In this document: positions 8,735-16,926 of the stretch, piece by piece
Layout of the letters: each line of letters opens with the position of its first letter
Position numbering within the stretch: the stretch's first letter is position 1
Source of the DNA: Prevotella sp. UBA3675
GTDB lineage: Bacteria; Bacteroidota; Bacteroidia; Bacteroidales; Bacteroidaceae
Length of the DNA: 64,000 nt
NCBI GenBank assembly: GCA_002372235.1
Contig: DFJI01000029.1
Coordinates: 214-64,213, forward strand
Direction of reading: 5' to 3'
Translations under genes and position numbers: made by a program
The notes under the pieces: generated by a model
Database searches by the model: none
Told to the model about the DNA's origin: nothing
Seen by the model: the letters and a program-made list of their open reading frames with translations, nothing else

Positions 8735-10912
8735 TTATTTCGCATGACTGTTCTCTACGGCGGTCAGACCCAGTTGCGACATGCGATAGACGAAGTTGTT
8801 GAAACGAGTGTATGGAGGCAGTTGGCCCACAAATTCCTCAACGGCATAACGGCTGGCCTCGGTGAGGTACATGAACAGGCTGTCCTTGTTTTCGAGACGT
8901 GCCTGCAACTCGCTCAGCGCCTTCTGATCGACATCTTTCCACGTGCGGTTAGCTCGGGTCACCATCAGGTTGACTGTGCCAAGATTCAGTAGGGTTGTTG
9001 AAATGGAATTATCGTCCAAGTTGGGATATTCGATGATGGCAATCTCATTAGGCATGATATCGGGACAAAGGTCCTTGATGTCTTTTGCCATGATGTAGCG
9101 GCTGTCTTCGGCCAGGAAGTCCTCGTCGTAAGTAAGGCGACGCACCTGCAGGCCGATAGAGGTCCAGTAACTCTCTAATTCCTGAGCCAGGAAGCTCTTG
9201 CCGTTGGCTGCATCGGTAGAGAGCAGGTTGAGCACGTTCTGCTGTCCCTCCTTGAAGTAGGGCAGAAGTGCTTTGCTCAACTGGCGCAGTGCCATGTCGG
9301 AAATCATCTTGTTGAAGCGGCGATAGCGCAAGTTGCTCTCCTTGGGGAAACAGCCCATCACCGGTATCTTGGTGATTCGTTCTGAACGCATGCGGTCACG
9401 CAGTGTGCGGTCGAGCATTTCAATGATGAAGAAATAGAGCGCGGTGAAGATGAATGTCAGCAAGAAGGCGCCCATCAGATACATCATTCTGCCCGAAGCT
9501 TGCGGATTCATGGGGAAGGTAGGCGGATTCACAATGTTCAGCGTGGCCGTTGACATCTGCAGGTTGCGCTGGCGAAGACGTGCTGCGTTCAAGGCACGCA
9601 ACATCTCAATATAGTTGCTCTCGATGAAGCCGATGTGGCGGTTCTTACGCTCGATTGTGGCACCGATAGGCGAGTATTTTCGGTACTGACGGTCAATGTT
9701 GTCGCGCATGATGTCTTGAGCCGTAATCTGAGCCTTGGTCTCCTCGAGCAGTAGTACCTGTTGGAGCCATTTGTCAATGAGCGAGCTGGCTTTTACGCCC
9801 GTATCGGTGCTATAGTTGTTTTTCTCAATCGTCTGTGTAAGCTCCTTCACCTTAGCCGTAGCTTCGCGCAGCTGGCGCTCGGCCTTGCCCAGTTCTATCT
9901 GAGCCTCCGATTCAGAACCGCCTTCCTCACTGCTCATCAGTCGGAGGTTGGAGATACGTGACTGCAATCGAGAGATGTCGCGAACCAAAGATGTGAATTC
10001 CTTGTTCGACTCGATAATCTTCTGACGGTCACCCAGTTGGCGTTCCAGATATTTGATGAGGGCTTCGGTGGTCTTCTGGGACATGCGCAGCTCATTGAGG
10101 GCTGTTTGGTGATTTCCGTCGAGCACGGTCAGCTGCTTGGTCTGTTCCGGGTAGTTGATGATACCATGCTTGATGTTATATCTGATGTAGTCGTTCTCAG
10201 CGTGGGTCAGCTGCTGGTAGTATTTCTTCACCTCACGCTCAAAGAACTTGATGACCTTATGGGTTTCACCATATCTCAGTTGCTGATACTGGTTGGCAAA
10301 CACCTTGTTCAGAATGTCAAGGGTGTTGTAGCACACGCCAGGGTCGTTGCATGAGTAGGCAATATCAATCAGGTCACTATTGTTGATTTGTGCCACTTTC
10401 AGACGTCCTACGATGCTGTTGATGCCAAAATACGGGTGATTATTGAGAATGCCGTACAAATAGTTGTTTTGTGAAGCTTTCTCATGAGCTTTCAGATTGG
10501 CATAGGTGGCATTCTCACTATTATGATTGATAAGTGCCTTGACATCGGGGGGTACACTGGCATCCAGAATCCTGAAGTGCTCAGCTGTGATATAGTTGTT
10601 GTCCTTATACAGATTGCCATACATCATACATCTGGCAAACAATCGGAGCGACACTTCGTGAATCGTATTGTTCGTTGAGATGATGAGCATCAGGTTCTGC
10701 ATGTTGATTTGTGCATTACCTCCGGCAATACCGCTACCGCCTTCAAGGTTGTAGCCAGTCAGCATGCCTGTGTAGATGGTAGTATTGGCATTATAGACAC
10801 GTTCCAGATTTCTGGTCAGGAACCATGCCACGATGAGTGCTATCATCGGAAGAATCACAAGATACCAGCGTATCTTATAAAGAAATCGGACTAAATATCT
10901 GAAAATATCCAT
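8735..10912 (-). CDS. Wzz-type polysaccharide co-polymerase with a degenerate BY-kinase-like domain
   Basis: A 725-residue inner-membrane protein that probably controls chain length and polymer export. The first transmembrane helix lies near residues 16-33, a long periplasmic coiled-coil region covers about 200-470, and the second helix is at about 475-500 after a Pro-rich NPPTFPMNP motif. The cytoplasmic part (about 510-725) has the layout of bacterial tyrosine kinases (KIPVMGCFP, LLSTDAANGKSFLAQEL), but the Walker A loop lacks the first Gly, the Walker A' and B aspartates are not evident, and no terminal Tyr cluster is present. Kinase activity is therefore unlikely. It follows Wzy by one base. 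Confidence 0.88.
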   Translation of the reverse strand: MDIFRYLVRFLYKIRWYLVILPMIALIVAWFLTRNLERVYNANTTIYTGMLTGYNLEGGSGIAGGNAQINMQNLMLIISTNNTIHEVSLRLFARCMMYGNLYKDNNYITAEHFRILDASVPPDVKALINHNSENATYANLKAHEKASQNNYLYGILNNHPYFGINSIVGRLKVAQINNSDLIDIAYSCNDPGVCYNTLDILNKVFANQYQQLRYGETHKVIKFFEREVKKYYQQLTHAENDYIRYNIKHGIINYPEQTKQLTVLDGNHQTALNELRMSQKTTEALIKYLERQLGDRQKIIESNKEFTSLVRDISRLQSRISNLRLMSSEEGGSESEAQIELGKAERQLREATAKVKELTQTIEKNNYSTDTGVKASSLIDKWLQQVLLLEETKAQITAQDIMRDNIDRQYRKYSPIGATIERKNRHIGFIESNYIEMLRALNAARLRQRNLQMSTATLNIVNPPTFPMNPQASGRMMYLMGAFLLTFIFTALYFFIIEMLDRTLRDRMRSERITKIPVMGCFPKESNLRYRRFNKMISDMALRQLSKALLPYFKEGQQNVLNLLSTDAANGKSFLAQELESYWTSIGLQVRRLTYDEDFLAEDSRYIMAKDIKDLCPDIMPNEIAIIEYPNLDDNSISTTLLNLGTVNLMVTRANRTWKDVDQKALSELQARLENKDSLFMYLTEASRYAVEEFVGQLPPYTRFNNFVYRMSQLGLTAVENSHAK

Positions 10913-10963
10913 AATATGAAAATGCTCCTTTAAATTCCTGTTTGTTTTTGAATGGAAATAATG

Positions 10964-11929
10964 TTACTTCTGTTCAGTCTGCTGGGCTTTCTTTGCTTCT
11001 TTCTTCTCTTTGAGGCGCTCAGCTTTTTCTAATTCCTCCATTCTCTTCTGCTCCTCTTCGGCTTGGCGCTTGATTTTCTTGTCCATGGCCTTGTTCTCTT
11101 TGCGAATCTGCTTCTCGGTCTTTTTCACTGTGCTGTCAAGCGTGATTTCCGTAGTGGTGTTCGTAAGGATAGGCGTGTGGCTCAGAATCTCAAGTGTCAC
11201 GATGTCGGTCGTAATCTGTGTGAGCAGTCCCTGATAGGTGTTCACTGCGTTCTGTCCGCGCAAGCTGCTGTAGGCATAGTCGGCTATGTCGCGGTTGCCC
11301 TGATGGAAGTCTTCTTCCTCCAACTGGTTAGAACCCTGATAGATAGCGGCGCTGACACCTGCAGTCTTCAGTGCCGAAAGGTTGTTGGTGATGCGAATGT
11401 AGAGCGTCACAATCTCCAGCTTCAGCTGGTCGTAGGCTGCATCTTTCTTGATTTGGGCTTCTTCCACAAGCAGGCGCTTGCGTTTCACGGAGTGACCTAA
11501 GTCCAGAATGTCTTCCAAAGGCACGCTCAGGTTCACACCAACGTTCCAATAGTTCTGCACAGATCCCTGAAACTGATAGATCATGGTGCTGTAGGTGGAC
11601 GAGTTGTTGCCCCACATGTCGGCCTTACCATAGCTGTAGCTGGCATGCCCCAAGACGTAAGAAAAGATGTGCTTCTTCTGCTTCTTGACTTCTGCTTCGG
11701 CAATCTCCTGCAGTTTTGCCATTTGCAGAATGTTCGGATTCGCTTTGGCGTTTTCGAACAGCACACCAAGTGGAGGCAGATGGAAATCAGAGAAGTTGAT
11801 GTCTTTGCTGAAGCTTGAGTCAAAGAATCCAGCGCTGATACCACTGTCGTCGAAGGTCTCTTGAGCCATTGCAGCTGTTCCGCAGAACGCTGAGACACAA
11901 ATGAATATAAAAGTTCTAAGTTTTCTCAT
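10964..11929 (-). CDS. TolC-like outer-membrane protein of the exopolysaccharide operon
   Basis: The chosen start at 11929 gives a clear signal peptide (MRKLRTFIFICVSAFCGTAAMA, cleaved before Gln). An alternative ATG at 11956 would place nine polar residues before it and overlap the preceding gene. The mature part has an alternating helical pattern with LFENAKANPNILQMAKLQEIAEAEVKKQKKH and GVNLSVPLEDILDLGHSVKRKRLLVEEAQ, matching one half of an outer-membrane efflux repeat. The C-terminal 60 residues are a highly charged Lys/Glu coiled coil. It is shorter than typical TolC and may form the outer-membrane exit or act as an accessory. No Wza/BexD-type export protein is found in the operon. Confidence 0.7.
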   Translation of the reverse strand: MRKLRTFIFICVSAFCGTAAMAQETFDDSGISAGFFDSSFSKDINFSDFHLPPLGVLFENAKANPNILQMAKLQEIAEAEVKKQKKHIFSYVLGHASYSYGKADMWGNNSSTYSTMIYQFQGSVQNYWNVGVNLSVPLEDILDLGHSVKRKRLLVEEAQIKKDAAYDQLKLEIVTLYIRITNNLSALKTAGVSAAIYQGSNQLEEEDFHQGNRDIADYAYSSLRGQNAVNTYQGLLTQITTDIVTLEILSHTPILTNTTTEITLDSTVKKTEKQIRKENKAMDKKIKRQAEEEQKRMEELEKAERLKEKKEAKKAQQTEQK

Positions 11930-11942
11930 TGCTAATGTTTTG

Positions 11943-13157
11943 TCAGACGTTTTCATCCTGAATGAACGCGAAGAGCGTACGCCAGATAATCTTCATATCG
12001 AGTGCGAAGTTGTAAGTCTGTCCATAGAGAATGTCAAGTTGCTTTCGTTCCTCGGCTGACATGGCTCCGCCTTTGCCGCGTTCTTCCACTTGCCAGAGAC
12101 CTGTGAGTCCGGCGGGTGCCATGAAGCGGTCAATGCTGGAGTCGGCTGTCAGTTTCTCGGCTTCATAGAGGGGCAGCGGACGATTACCCACAATCGACAT
12201 GTCGCCTTTCAATATGTTGAAAAGCTGCGGCAGCTCGTCTATGCTTGTCTTACGAATGAAGCGACCAACTTTCGTGATTCGCGGATCGTTTTCGATTTTA
12301 ACGAACGCATTGCTGATCTCGTCTTCCTTCTGCTTGTTGAAGTCGCTTTCCGACACTACAAAGTCATCGCCGACCAGCATCACCTCGTCGTCGCTGATCA
12401 TCATCTCCGACTCCATGCCCATGTCGATCATGTCTTGTTCGGCTTTTTCGCCAAGAGGCGAGGTGATTGTCTTCTTCTTCTCTTCCACCTCTTCCTCAGC
12501 GTGTTCTGCATACTGGTTGTTGCTCTTGCTGAGCTCCTTGAGTCGTTGGTCAGCATCGGCATACATCGAGCGGAACTTCAGGAAGTCAAAGATGGTGTAG
12601 TTCGTGCCCACTCTCTTCGACTTATAGAGAATTTTTCCCTTAGGGTCTTCAATCTTAATGGCCAGTGCAGTGATAAGGAGTACCGGCGAAAGTATAATAA
12701 TGGCCAGCAGAGAGAAAAAAATGTCGAATGAGCGTTTCCAAAGGGGTATTTTGAATTTCAGGATTTTCTGCTTTGACATGTTGCTGTCAAAAAGTACGTT
12801 TTCACGGTCACAGATGAACTGCAGTTTCTTGTTGAGTTCTGTGACCGAAGCGCTCATGTCCAGCGTGTCGTTGATACCACATTTCAGATAGACGTTACGT
12901 TCCTCGTCGTCCATCTTGGTGGTCAGCAGAATAATATAGATGTTCTTGCAGTTCTTGTGTAGATATGTGATGGCTGTAATGTCCTCAGCGCGCACATTCT
13001 TTTCATAGAATATAATGTAGTGCTCGTTGCCCAGTCGTTGAGTGCAGGCAGCAGCAGCGTCTTTATAGTTCTTTGTCAGCACCACCTGTCTGCCAGGCAG
13101 GTATTTCAGACGCTCCTCGGTTTGTGGATTATCTCCTAAATAGATGACACCAATCAT
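11943..13157 (-). CDS. priming sugar transferase (PGPT) with N-terminal receiver-like domain
   Basis: Initiates repeat-unit synthesis by moving a sugar-phosphate from a UDP-sugar to undecaprenyl phosphate. Residues 1-120 have the alternating strand/helix pattern of a response-regulator receiver but lack the phosphoacceptor Asp (the strand reads YIIFYEKN). The transferase part (about 130-404) shows [21 protein letters not shown] (single membrane helix), [54 protein letters not shown] and [15 protein letters not shown], all hallmarks of bacterial sugar transferases. An acidic insert of about 75 residues (about 212-286) separates FRSM from DPRITK, where most homologues have a short loop. A hairpin and a response regulator gene lie upstream. 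Confidence 0.92.
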   Translation of the reverse strand: MIGVIYLGDNPQTEERLKYLPGRQVVLTKNYKDAAAACTQRLGNEHYIIFYEKNVRAEDITAITYLHKNCKNIYIILLTTKMDDEERNVYLKCGINDTLDMSASVTELNKKLQFICDRENVLFDSNMSKQKILKFKIPLWKRSFDIFFSLLAIIILSPVLLITALAIKIEDPKGKILYKSKRVGTNYTIFDFLKFRSMYADADQRLKELSKSNNQYAEHAEEEVEEKKKTITSPLGEKAEQDMIDMGMESEMMISDDEVMLVGDDFVVSESDFNKQKEDEISNAFVKIENDPRITKVGRFIRKTSIDELPQLFNILKGDMSIVGNRPLPLYEAEKLTADSSIDRFMAPAGLTGLWQVEERGKGGAMSAEERKQLDILYGQTYNFALDMKIIWRTLFAFIQDENV

Positions 13158-13211
13158 TCTTTCATCGTTTATGCTATTTTAGTAAAACATCCAAAATAGT
13201 TATTTGTGCTC

Positions 13212-13246
13212 ATGCGGACCTATTAATATTAAAATAGGTTTGCGCA
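13212..13246. promoter_or_regulatory. hairpin between response regulator and sugar transferase
   Basis: ATGCGGACCTATT (13212-13224) pairs with AATAGGTTTGCGCAT (13232-13246) with a two-base bulge and a short AT loop. No T-run follows on the minus strand, so simple termination is not obvious. It would sit in the transcript between the response regulator and the rest of the operon and might set their relative expression or stability. Confidence 0.55.
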
Positions 13247-13275
13247 TACCATTATTATTATATAGCAGTGTTGTA

Positions 13276-13644
13276 TTAGTTCGGGAGTATTTTCTTAACC
13301 CTGATTTTGAGCTCCATAGGATTGAAAGGCTTCACTATATAGTCCTCGGCACCAATCTCTAACAGACGGATGCGCTCACTGGTAGAGTCTTCGCTCGAAA
13401 GCATGATGACGGGGATGTGGCGGAACAGCTCATTCTGCTTGATCCACTCCAGGAAATCATCGCCACGCATGCCGGGCATACGGATGTCTGATATAATCAG
13501 GTCGGGCGTGTTGCCAGCCTGTAGCCACTTCACTCCTTGCAGGCCATCGGGCAGCCATTGCACGTCGTAGTCACTCATCAAGTAAATAGAGAGCACTTTC
13601 GCAATGGTTTCCTTGTCGTCAAGGATTAAAATTTTCTTTTTCAT
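13276..13644 (-). CDS. single-domain response regulator (CheY-like)
   Basis: A 122-residue stand-alone receiver with every key residue: Asp9-Asp10 (ILILDDKE), phosphoacceptor Asp53 (IISDIRMPG), Ser82-Ser83 after strand 4 (VIMLSSED) and Lys104 (DYIVKPFNP). It has no output domain, so it should act by protein contact. The gene heads the exopolysaccharide operon, about 120 bases before the sugar transferase, which itself begins with a receiver-like domain. A link between phosphorylation of this protein and polymer synthesis is inferred from position only. No partner histidine kinase is adjacent. Confidence 0.93.
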   Translation of the reverse strand: MKKKILILDDKETIAKVLSIYLMSDYDVQWLPDGLQGVKWLQAGNTPDLIISDIRMPGMRGDDFLEWIKQNELFRHIPVIMLSSEDSTSERIRLLEIGAEDYIVKPFNPMELKIRVKKILPN

Positions 13645-13693
13645 ATATAAAACGCGTTTTTAAGATATCTGAAAGATTTTAGTTCTGATAGTG

Positions 13694-13701
13694 CAAAGTT
13701 A
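13694..13701 (-). promoter_or_regulatory. -7 promoter box of the exopolysaccharide operon
   Basis: TAACTTTG on the minus strand, about 50 bases upstream of the response regulator start. The -33 match is weak (a TTG lies 23 bases further upstream). Divergent from xylB. Confidence 0.5.
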
Positions 13702-13841
13702 TGAAAAAATATTGTAATGACGTGCAAAATAAAATAAAAAAAAACGATTTGCTTTAATTTCTTTGCGAACTATAAAAAAAATTAGGGAAATTTGCATGTG
13801 AAAGGTGCAAACTATCAGAACGATAACTAAAAACTATTAAA

Positions 13842-15335
13842 ATGGCAGCAAAATATTTATTGGGTTTCGATGTGGGCAGCTCGTCGGTGAAGGCATCGCT
13901 TGTCAATGCTGATAGCGGTGAATGTGTGGCTTCGGCTTTTTTTCCTGAAAAGGAGGCTCCTATCCTATCAGTCAAGGCAGGATGGGCTGAGCAGGATCCT
14001 GAGTCGTGGTGTGAGTATGCCAAGTTGGCCTTACAGAAAGTGATGGCTGTGAGTGGCGTGAAGTCTGACGAGATAGCGGCTATCGGCATCAGCTATCAGA
14101 TGCATGGCCTGGTGTGTGTAGATAAAGACTTGAAGCCACTGCGCCCATCCATCATCTGGTGCGACTCGCGTGCTGTGCCTTATGGCGAGAAAGCCTTTGC
14201 CGAACTGGGAGCCGACCGCTGTCTGTCGCATCTGCTCAACTCGCCCGGCAACTTCACCGCAGCCAAGCTGGCTTGGGTGCGTGATAACGAACCCGAGCTG
14301 TTCAGCCGAATCTATAAAGTGATGCTCCCCGGCGACTATCTGTCCATGCGCCTCAGTGGAGAAGTGAACACCACCGTGAGTGGCCTTTCCGAGGGCATGT
14401 TCTGGGATTTCAAGGAGAACTGCGTAGCTCAGTTCCTGCTCGACTACTACGGCATACCAGCTTCGTTCATCCCTGCTGTCGTACCCACGTTCAGTCGTCA
14501 GTGTGTCGTGTCTGAACAGGCTGCGCGTGAGTTCGGACTGAAGGCCGGCACCCCCATCTGTTATCGGGCCGGCGATCAGCCTAACAATGCCCTGTCGCTC
14601 AATGTGTTCAACCCCGGCGAGATAGCCTCTACGGCTGGCACCAGCGGAGTGGTCTATGGCGTACTTGGCGATGTGAACTACGATCCGAAGAGCCGGGTCA
14701 ATACCTTCGCACATGTGAATCATGTGCCCAGTGGAATGGGGGACACTCGTCTGGGCGTTCTGCTCTGTATCAACGGTACGGGCATTCTGAATGCCTGGAT
14801 GCATCGTAACGTGGCCTTCGACATGAGCTATGCCGAAATGAACAATCTGGCCGCGCAAGCTCCGGTGGGCAGTGATGGATTGACCATTCTTCCTTTCGGC
14901 AATGGAGCCGAGCGCGTGCTGGAGAACCGCGAGACGGGCTGTAGCATTCACGGGCTCAACTTCAACAATCACTCACGGGCTCATCTCCTGCGGGCTTCGC
15001 AGGAAGGCATCGTCTTCTCATTCTGCTACGGCATGGAAATCATGCAGCAGATGGGCATGAACATCAAGACCATTCATGCAGGGCAAGCCAACATGTTCCT
15101 TTCACCCATCTTCCGCGACACACTGGCCAGCGTGAGTGGAGCTACCATCGAGCTCTATGAGACCGATGGCTCTGTAGGTGCAGCCAAGGGTGCAGGCATG
15201 GGTTGCGGATTTTACAAGAACCATGATGAAGCCTTTGCCTCGCTCAAGCGCTTGCAGGTCATCGAGCCCGATGCTGTTAGTGCTCAAGCTTATGCTGAGG
15301 CCTATGCCAGATGGAAGGCGGTGCTGGCCCTATAA
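13842..15335 (+). CDS. xylB: xylulokinase
   Basis: Phosphorylates D-xylulose with ATP to give xylulose-5-phosphate for the pentose phosphate pathway. The 497-residue FGGY-family protein starts KYLLGFDVGSSSVKASLVN (phosphate-binding loop 1), contains GISYQMHGLVCVD, the catalytic region RAGDQPNNALSLNVFNPGEIASTAGTSGVVYG (about 244-275), and the second signature AGQANMFLSPIFRDTLASVSG near residue 417. Length is typical. It precedes xylA by about 96 bases that hold a 9-bp tandem repeat. A possible -7 box (GAAATTTG near 13786) is one mismatch from consensus, so the promoter is uncertain. Confidence 0.96.
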   Translation: MAAKYLLGFDVGSSSVKASLVNADSGECVASAFFPEKEAPILSVKAGWAEQDPESWCEYAKLALQKVMAVSGVKSDEIAAIGISYQMHGLVCVDKDLKPLRPSIIWCDSRAVPYGEKAFAELGADRCLSHLLNSPGNFTAAKLAWVRDNEPELFSRIYKVMLPGDYLSMRLSGEVNTTVSGLSEGMFWDFKENCVAQFLLDYYGIPASFIPAVVPTFSRQCVVSEQAAREFGLKAGTPICYRAGDQPNNALSLNVFNPGEIASTAGTSGVVYGVLGDVNYDPKSRVNTFAHVNHVPSGMGDTRLGVLLCINGTGILNAWMHRNVAFDMSYAEMNNLAAQAPVGSDGLTILPFGNGAERVLENRETGCSIHGLNFNNHSRAHLLRASQEGIVFSFCYGMEIMQQMGMNIKTIHAGQANMFLSPIFRDTLASVSGATIELYETDGSVGAAKGAGMGCGFYKNHDEAFASLKRLQVIEPDAVSAQAYAEAYARWKAVLAL

Positions 15336-15402
15336 GACTAATAAGACCTATACGACTTATACGACCTATAAGTCCCATAAGACCTATAAGACCTATGAGA
15401 AA
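15331..15402. repeat. 9-bp tandem repeat between xylB and xylA
   Basis: About 7.5 copies of a unit close to TATAAGACC run from the xylB stop codon into the intergenic gap. Variants include TATACGACT, TATAAGTCC and CATAAGACC. The unit is contiguous with no spacer. Confidence 0.8.
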
Positions 15403-15431
15403 AAACAATTAACTCACTAATAACAATAACT

Positions 15432-16751
15432 ATGGCAAAAGAGTATTTCGCCTTTACAGGCAAGATTCCCTTCGAGGGACCAGAGAGCACGAACGTGATG
15501 GCATTTCATTACTACGAACCTGAGCGCGTGGTGATGGGAAAGACAATGAAGGACTGGCTGCGTTTCGCAATGGCCTGGTGGCATACGCTGGGTGGTGCCA
15601 GTGCCGACCAGTTTGGCGGACAGACTCGCTCCTATGAGTGGGACAAGGCCGACGATGTCCTCCAGCGTGCTAAGGACAAGATGGATGCAGGCTTTGAATT
15701 CATGGATAAGCTGGGTATAGGCTATTTCTGCTTCCATGATGTCGATTTGATTGAGGAGGGCGCTACCGTTGAGGAATATGAGGCCCGCATGAAGGCCATC
15801 ACCGACTATGCCCTTGAGAAAATGAAGCAATATCCTGCCATCAAGCTGCTTTGGGGTACAGCCAATGTGTTCGGCCATAAGCGCTACATGAACGGTGCCT
15901 CGACCAATCCCGACTTCGACGTGGTGGCTCGCGCCATTGTTCAGATCAAGAATGCCATTGATGCCACTATCAAGTTGGGCGGACAGAACTACGTGTTCTG
16001 GGGCGGTCGTGAGGGCTATATGAGCTTGCTGAACACCGACCAGCGTCGTGAGAAGGAACACATGGCCACGATGCTCCGCATGGCTCGCGACTATGCCCGT
16101 GCAAAGGGATTCAAGGGCAACTTCCTCATTGAACCAAAGCCCATGGAGCCCACCAAGCATCAGTACGATGCTGATACTGAGACCGTCATTGGCTTCCTGC
16201 GTGCTCACGGTCTGGACAAGGACTTCAAGATCAATATTGAGGTGAACCACGCCACGCTGGCCGGCCACACCTTTGAGCATGAGCTGGCTTGCGCCGTCGA
16301 TGCCGGCATGCTGGGCTCTATCGATGCCAATCGTGGCGATGCACAGAACGGCTGGGACACCGACCAGTTCCCCATCGACAACTTCGAACTTACGCAGGCC
16401 ATGCTCGAAATCATCCGCAATGGCGGCTTCGGACTGGGGGGGACCAACTTCGATGCCAAGATTCGCCGCAACTCTACTGACTTGGAGGATCTTTTCATAG
16501 CCCACATCAGTGGCATGGATGCGATGGCTCGTGCATTGCTCAATGCCGCAGCCATTCTGGAGCAGAGCGAACTGCCGAAGATGAAGCAGGAGCGCTATGC
16601 CAGCTTCGACAGCGGCATAGGCAAGGACTTCGAGGACGGCAAGCTCTCGTTTGAACAGGTGTATGACTACGGCAAGAAGATTGGCGAGCCGAAGCAAATC
16701 AGTGGCAAGCAAGAGAAGTACGAGACGATTGTAGCACTCTATGCCAAGTAA
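15432..16751 (+). CDS. xylA: xylose isomerase
   Basis: Converts D-xylose to D-xylulose in the cytoplasm, directly feeding the product of the neighbouring xylB. The 439-residue protein is the long class II type. Visible motifs are FCFHDVDLIEEG (catalytic His near residue 98), LWGTANVF, YVFWGGREGYMSLLNTD, FLIEPKPMEPTKHQYD (metal-binding Glu near 230), NIEVNHATLAGHTFEHEL and GSIDANRGDAQNGWDTDQFP. All expected metal ligands are present. It is followed by a probable terminator. Confidence 0.98.
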   Translation: MAKEYFAFTGKIPFEGPESTNVMAFHYYEPERVVMGKTMKDWLRFAMAWWHTLGGASADQFGGQTRSYEWDKADDVLQRAKDKMDAGFEFMDKLGIGYFCFHDVDLIEEGATVEEYEARMKAITDYALEKMKQYPAIKLLWGTANVFGHKRYMNGASTNPDFDVVARAIVQIKNAIDATIKLGGQNYVFWGGREGYMSLLNTDQRREKEHMATMLRMARDYARAKGFKGNFLIEPKPMEPTKHQYDADTETVIGFLRAHGLDKDFKINIEVNHATLAGHTFEHELACAVDAGMLGSIDANRGDAQNGWDTDQFPIDNFELTQAMLEIIRNGGFGLGGTNFDAKIRRNSTDLEDLFIAHISGMDAMARALLNAAAILEQSELPKMKQERYASFDSGIGKDFEDGKLSFEQVYDYGKKIGEPKQISGKQEKYETIVALYAK

Positions 16752-16782
16752 GTGACGCTCTTTTTACATGATTGCCTATGAA

Positions 16783-16824
16783 GTCGCCTGCATGCAGAAA
16801 CTGCATGTGGGCGACTGCTTTTCT
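16783..16824 (+). terminator. probable terminator of xylB-xylA
   Basis: A 15-bp stem with two mismatches (GTCGCCTGCATGCAG, 16783-16797, against CTGCATGTGGGCGAC, 16801-16815) has a 3-base loop and is followed by TGCTTTTCTG. The T tract is short. Confidence 0.6.
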
Positions 16825-16844
16825 GCTGCTATTCATGTCTTGTC

Positions 16845-16897
16845 TGCGTTAATCTTCCAAAATCGCTTCGCCATATCAGCTTTATTTCGTACTTTTG
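16845..16897 (+). promoter_or_regulatory. extended promoter shared with the GH25 gene
   Basis: TGCGTTAATCTTCC at 16845-16858 lies exactly 45 bases (start to start) before the -7 box TACTTTTG at 16890-16897. The same block at the same spacing precedes the GH25 gene at 30351. The bases between are also similar, including TTTCGTA at the -7 box. The predicted start lies about 20 bases before the coding region at 16927. Confidence 0.65.
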
Positions 16898-16926
16898 TTG
16901 CCTGAATCAGTAAAAAAAGCGTTAGA

